Source of the DNA: Arthrobacter sp. zg-Y769
GTDB taxonomy: Bacteria > Actinomycetota > Actinomycetes > Actinomycetales > Micrococcaceae
Length of the DNA stretch: 64,000 nt
NCBI RefSeq assembly: GCF_020907405.1
Contig: NZ_JAJJOE010000004.1
Coordinates: 484,591-548,590, forward strand
Reading direction: 5' to 3'
Shown here: in pieces, positions 63,705 through 64,000 of the stretch
Numbering within the stretch: the first letter of the stretch is position 1
Layout of the letters: each line of letters opens with the position of its first letter
Made by a program: the position numbers and the translations under genes
The notes under the pieces: model-generated
The model's database searches: none
The model's input: only the letters and a program-made list of their open reading frames with translations
What the model was told of the DNA's origin: nothing

Positions 63705-64000
63705 TCAGAAGGGGGCCGGACTTTCCTCCGGGCCGGGAGCTGCTTTGCCGGTGCCCGTCCATAGCTTTCCTGCCTGCAAAGTCCCTGCAGGACCGCTTCC
63801 AATGAAGTCCCTGCCGTGTAATTTCGCGTCCGTTCGGTAGACCCGTCCCATCGGTGAAGTCCACTCGATGATCCCCGGCTCCGGTTGCCATGCCTTCCAC
63901 AACCCGACTGTCTTGAACCGGTGGTGCTTCTTGCATAGGTGGGCCAGGTTCCCGTGCTCGGTTGGCCCTCCAACGGCCCAGGGCAGGGTGTGGTCGAGTT
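63705..64000 (-). CDS. HNH endonuclease domain protein, DUF222/13E12-like (5' partial)
   Basis: The last 98 codons of a minus-strand gene that begins beyond the window. They start with LDHTLPWAVGGPTEHGNLAH followed by LCKKHHRFK, the HNH metal motif (His, Asn, His) that ends DUF222 proteins of actinobacteria, then GLWKAWQPEPGIIEWTSPMG and a disordered tail. DUF222-HNH (13E12-type) genes occur in many copies in Micrococcaceae. Stop TGA at 63705. Confidence 0.8.
   Translation of the reverse strand, partial: LDHTLPWAVGGPTEHGNLAHLCKKHHRFKTVGLWKAWQPEPGIIEWTSPMGRVYRTDAKLHGRDFIGSGPAGTLQAGKLWTGTGKAAPGPEESPAPF

Overview
The window is high-GC DNA, densely packed with short leaders, GTG and TTG starts and many 4-bp stop/start overlaps. 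Gene content points to an actinobacterium of the Micrococcaceae, most like Arthrobacter in the broad sense: a GAF-ANTAR regulator, DUF4383 and DUF2254 membrane proteins, an Asp23/AmaP envelope cluster with an ECF sigma factor, a gcv operon behind a tandem glycine riboswitch, and an HNH protein of the DUF222/13E12 kind at the right edge. The assignment rests on protein style only; there is no rRNA or tRNA here.

Layout. 1-2.6 kb: end of a GAF-ANTAR regulator, a serine hydrolase, a GNAT acetyltransferase and a RidA remnant. 2.6-5.9 kb: a CstR-type persulfide detoxification cluster (persulfide dioxygenase-rhodanese, CstR-like repressor, rhodanese, TauE/SafE exporter) with three copies of one operator type. 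5.9-13.2 kb: DUF2254 protein, a drug-efflux MFS/MarR operon, and an RsbQ-like hydrolase coupled to a PAS histidine kinase; a palindromic repeat occurs on both sides of this block. 13.2-20.7 kb: MarR/ABC exporter, tandemly duplicated VOC proteins, TetR/MMPL operon, NAD(P)-binding protein. 20.7-31 kb: aldo/keto reductase, Rieske-DUF2231 protein, lactate permease plus FAD-linked oxidase, DUF4383, ctaD, an SDR and small stress-type proteins (ChaB). 31-42.2 kb: a glycine/serine/alanine block (alanine symporter, sdaA, glyA, gcvH, gcvT, gcvP, tandem glycine riboswitch, divergent amino-acid permease). 42.2-45.5 kb: Asp23 envelope-stress operon with a divergent ECF sigma gene. 45.5-54 kb: malate synthase, alcohol dehydrogenase/hydrolase, excisionase-like protein, alanine dehydrogenase, AAHS-type MFS, TetR/FMN reductase pair. 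54-56.7 kb: an orphan RiPP-like locus made of a stand-alone thiopeptide/LanB C-terminal-type enzyme, a 62-residue protein and a divergent HTH-LuxR regulator, with a palindrome between them. 56.7-64 kb: aminotransferase, a three-gene 2-oxoacid dehydrogenase complex, a HisC-like aminotransferase, a small membrane protein and an HNH fragment.

How it works together. The gcv-glyA-sdaA operon moves glycine to one-carbon units, serine and pyruvate under glycine control; the permeases and ald feed or drain the same pools. The cst cluster oxidises and exports sulfane sulfur when its repressor is modified. Several small regulator/effector pairs each carry an identifiable palindrome. The least explained parts are the thiopeptide-domain locus, the RsbQ-kinase pair, the palindromic repeats, and the 0.8-kb gap at 12.3-13.1 kb.
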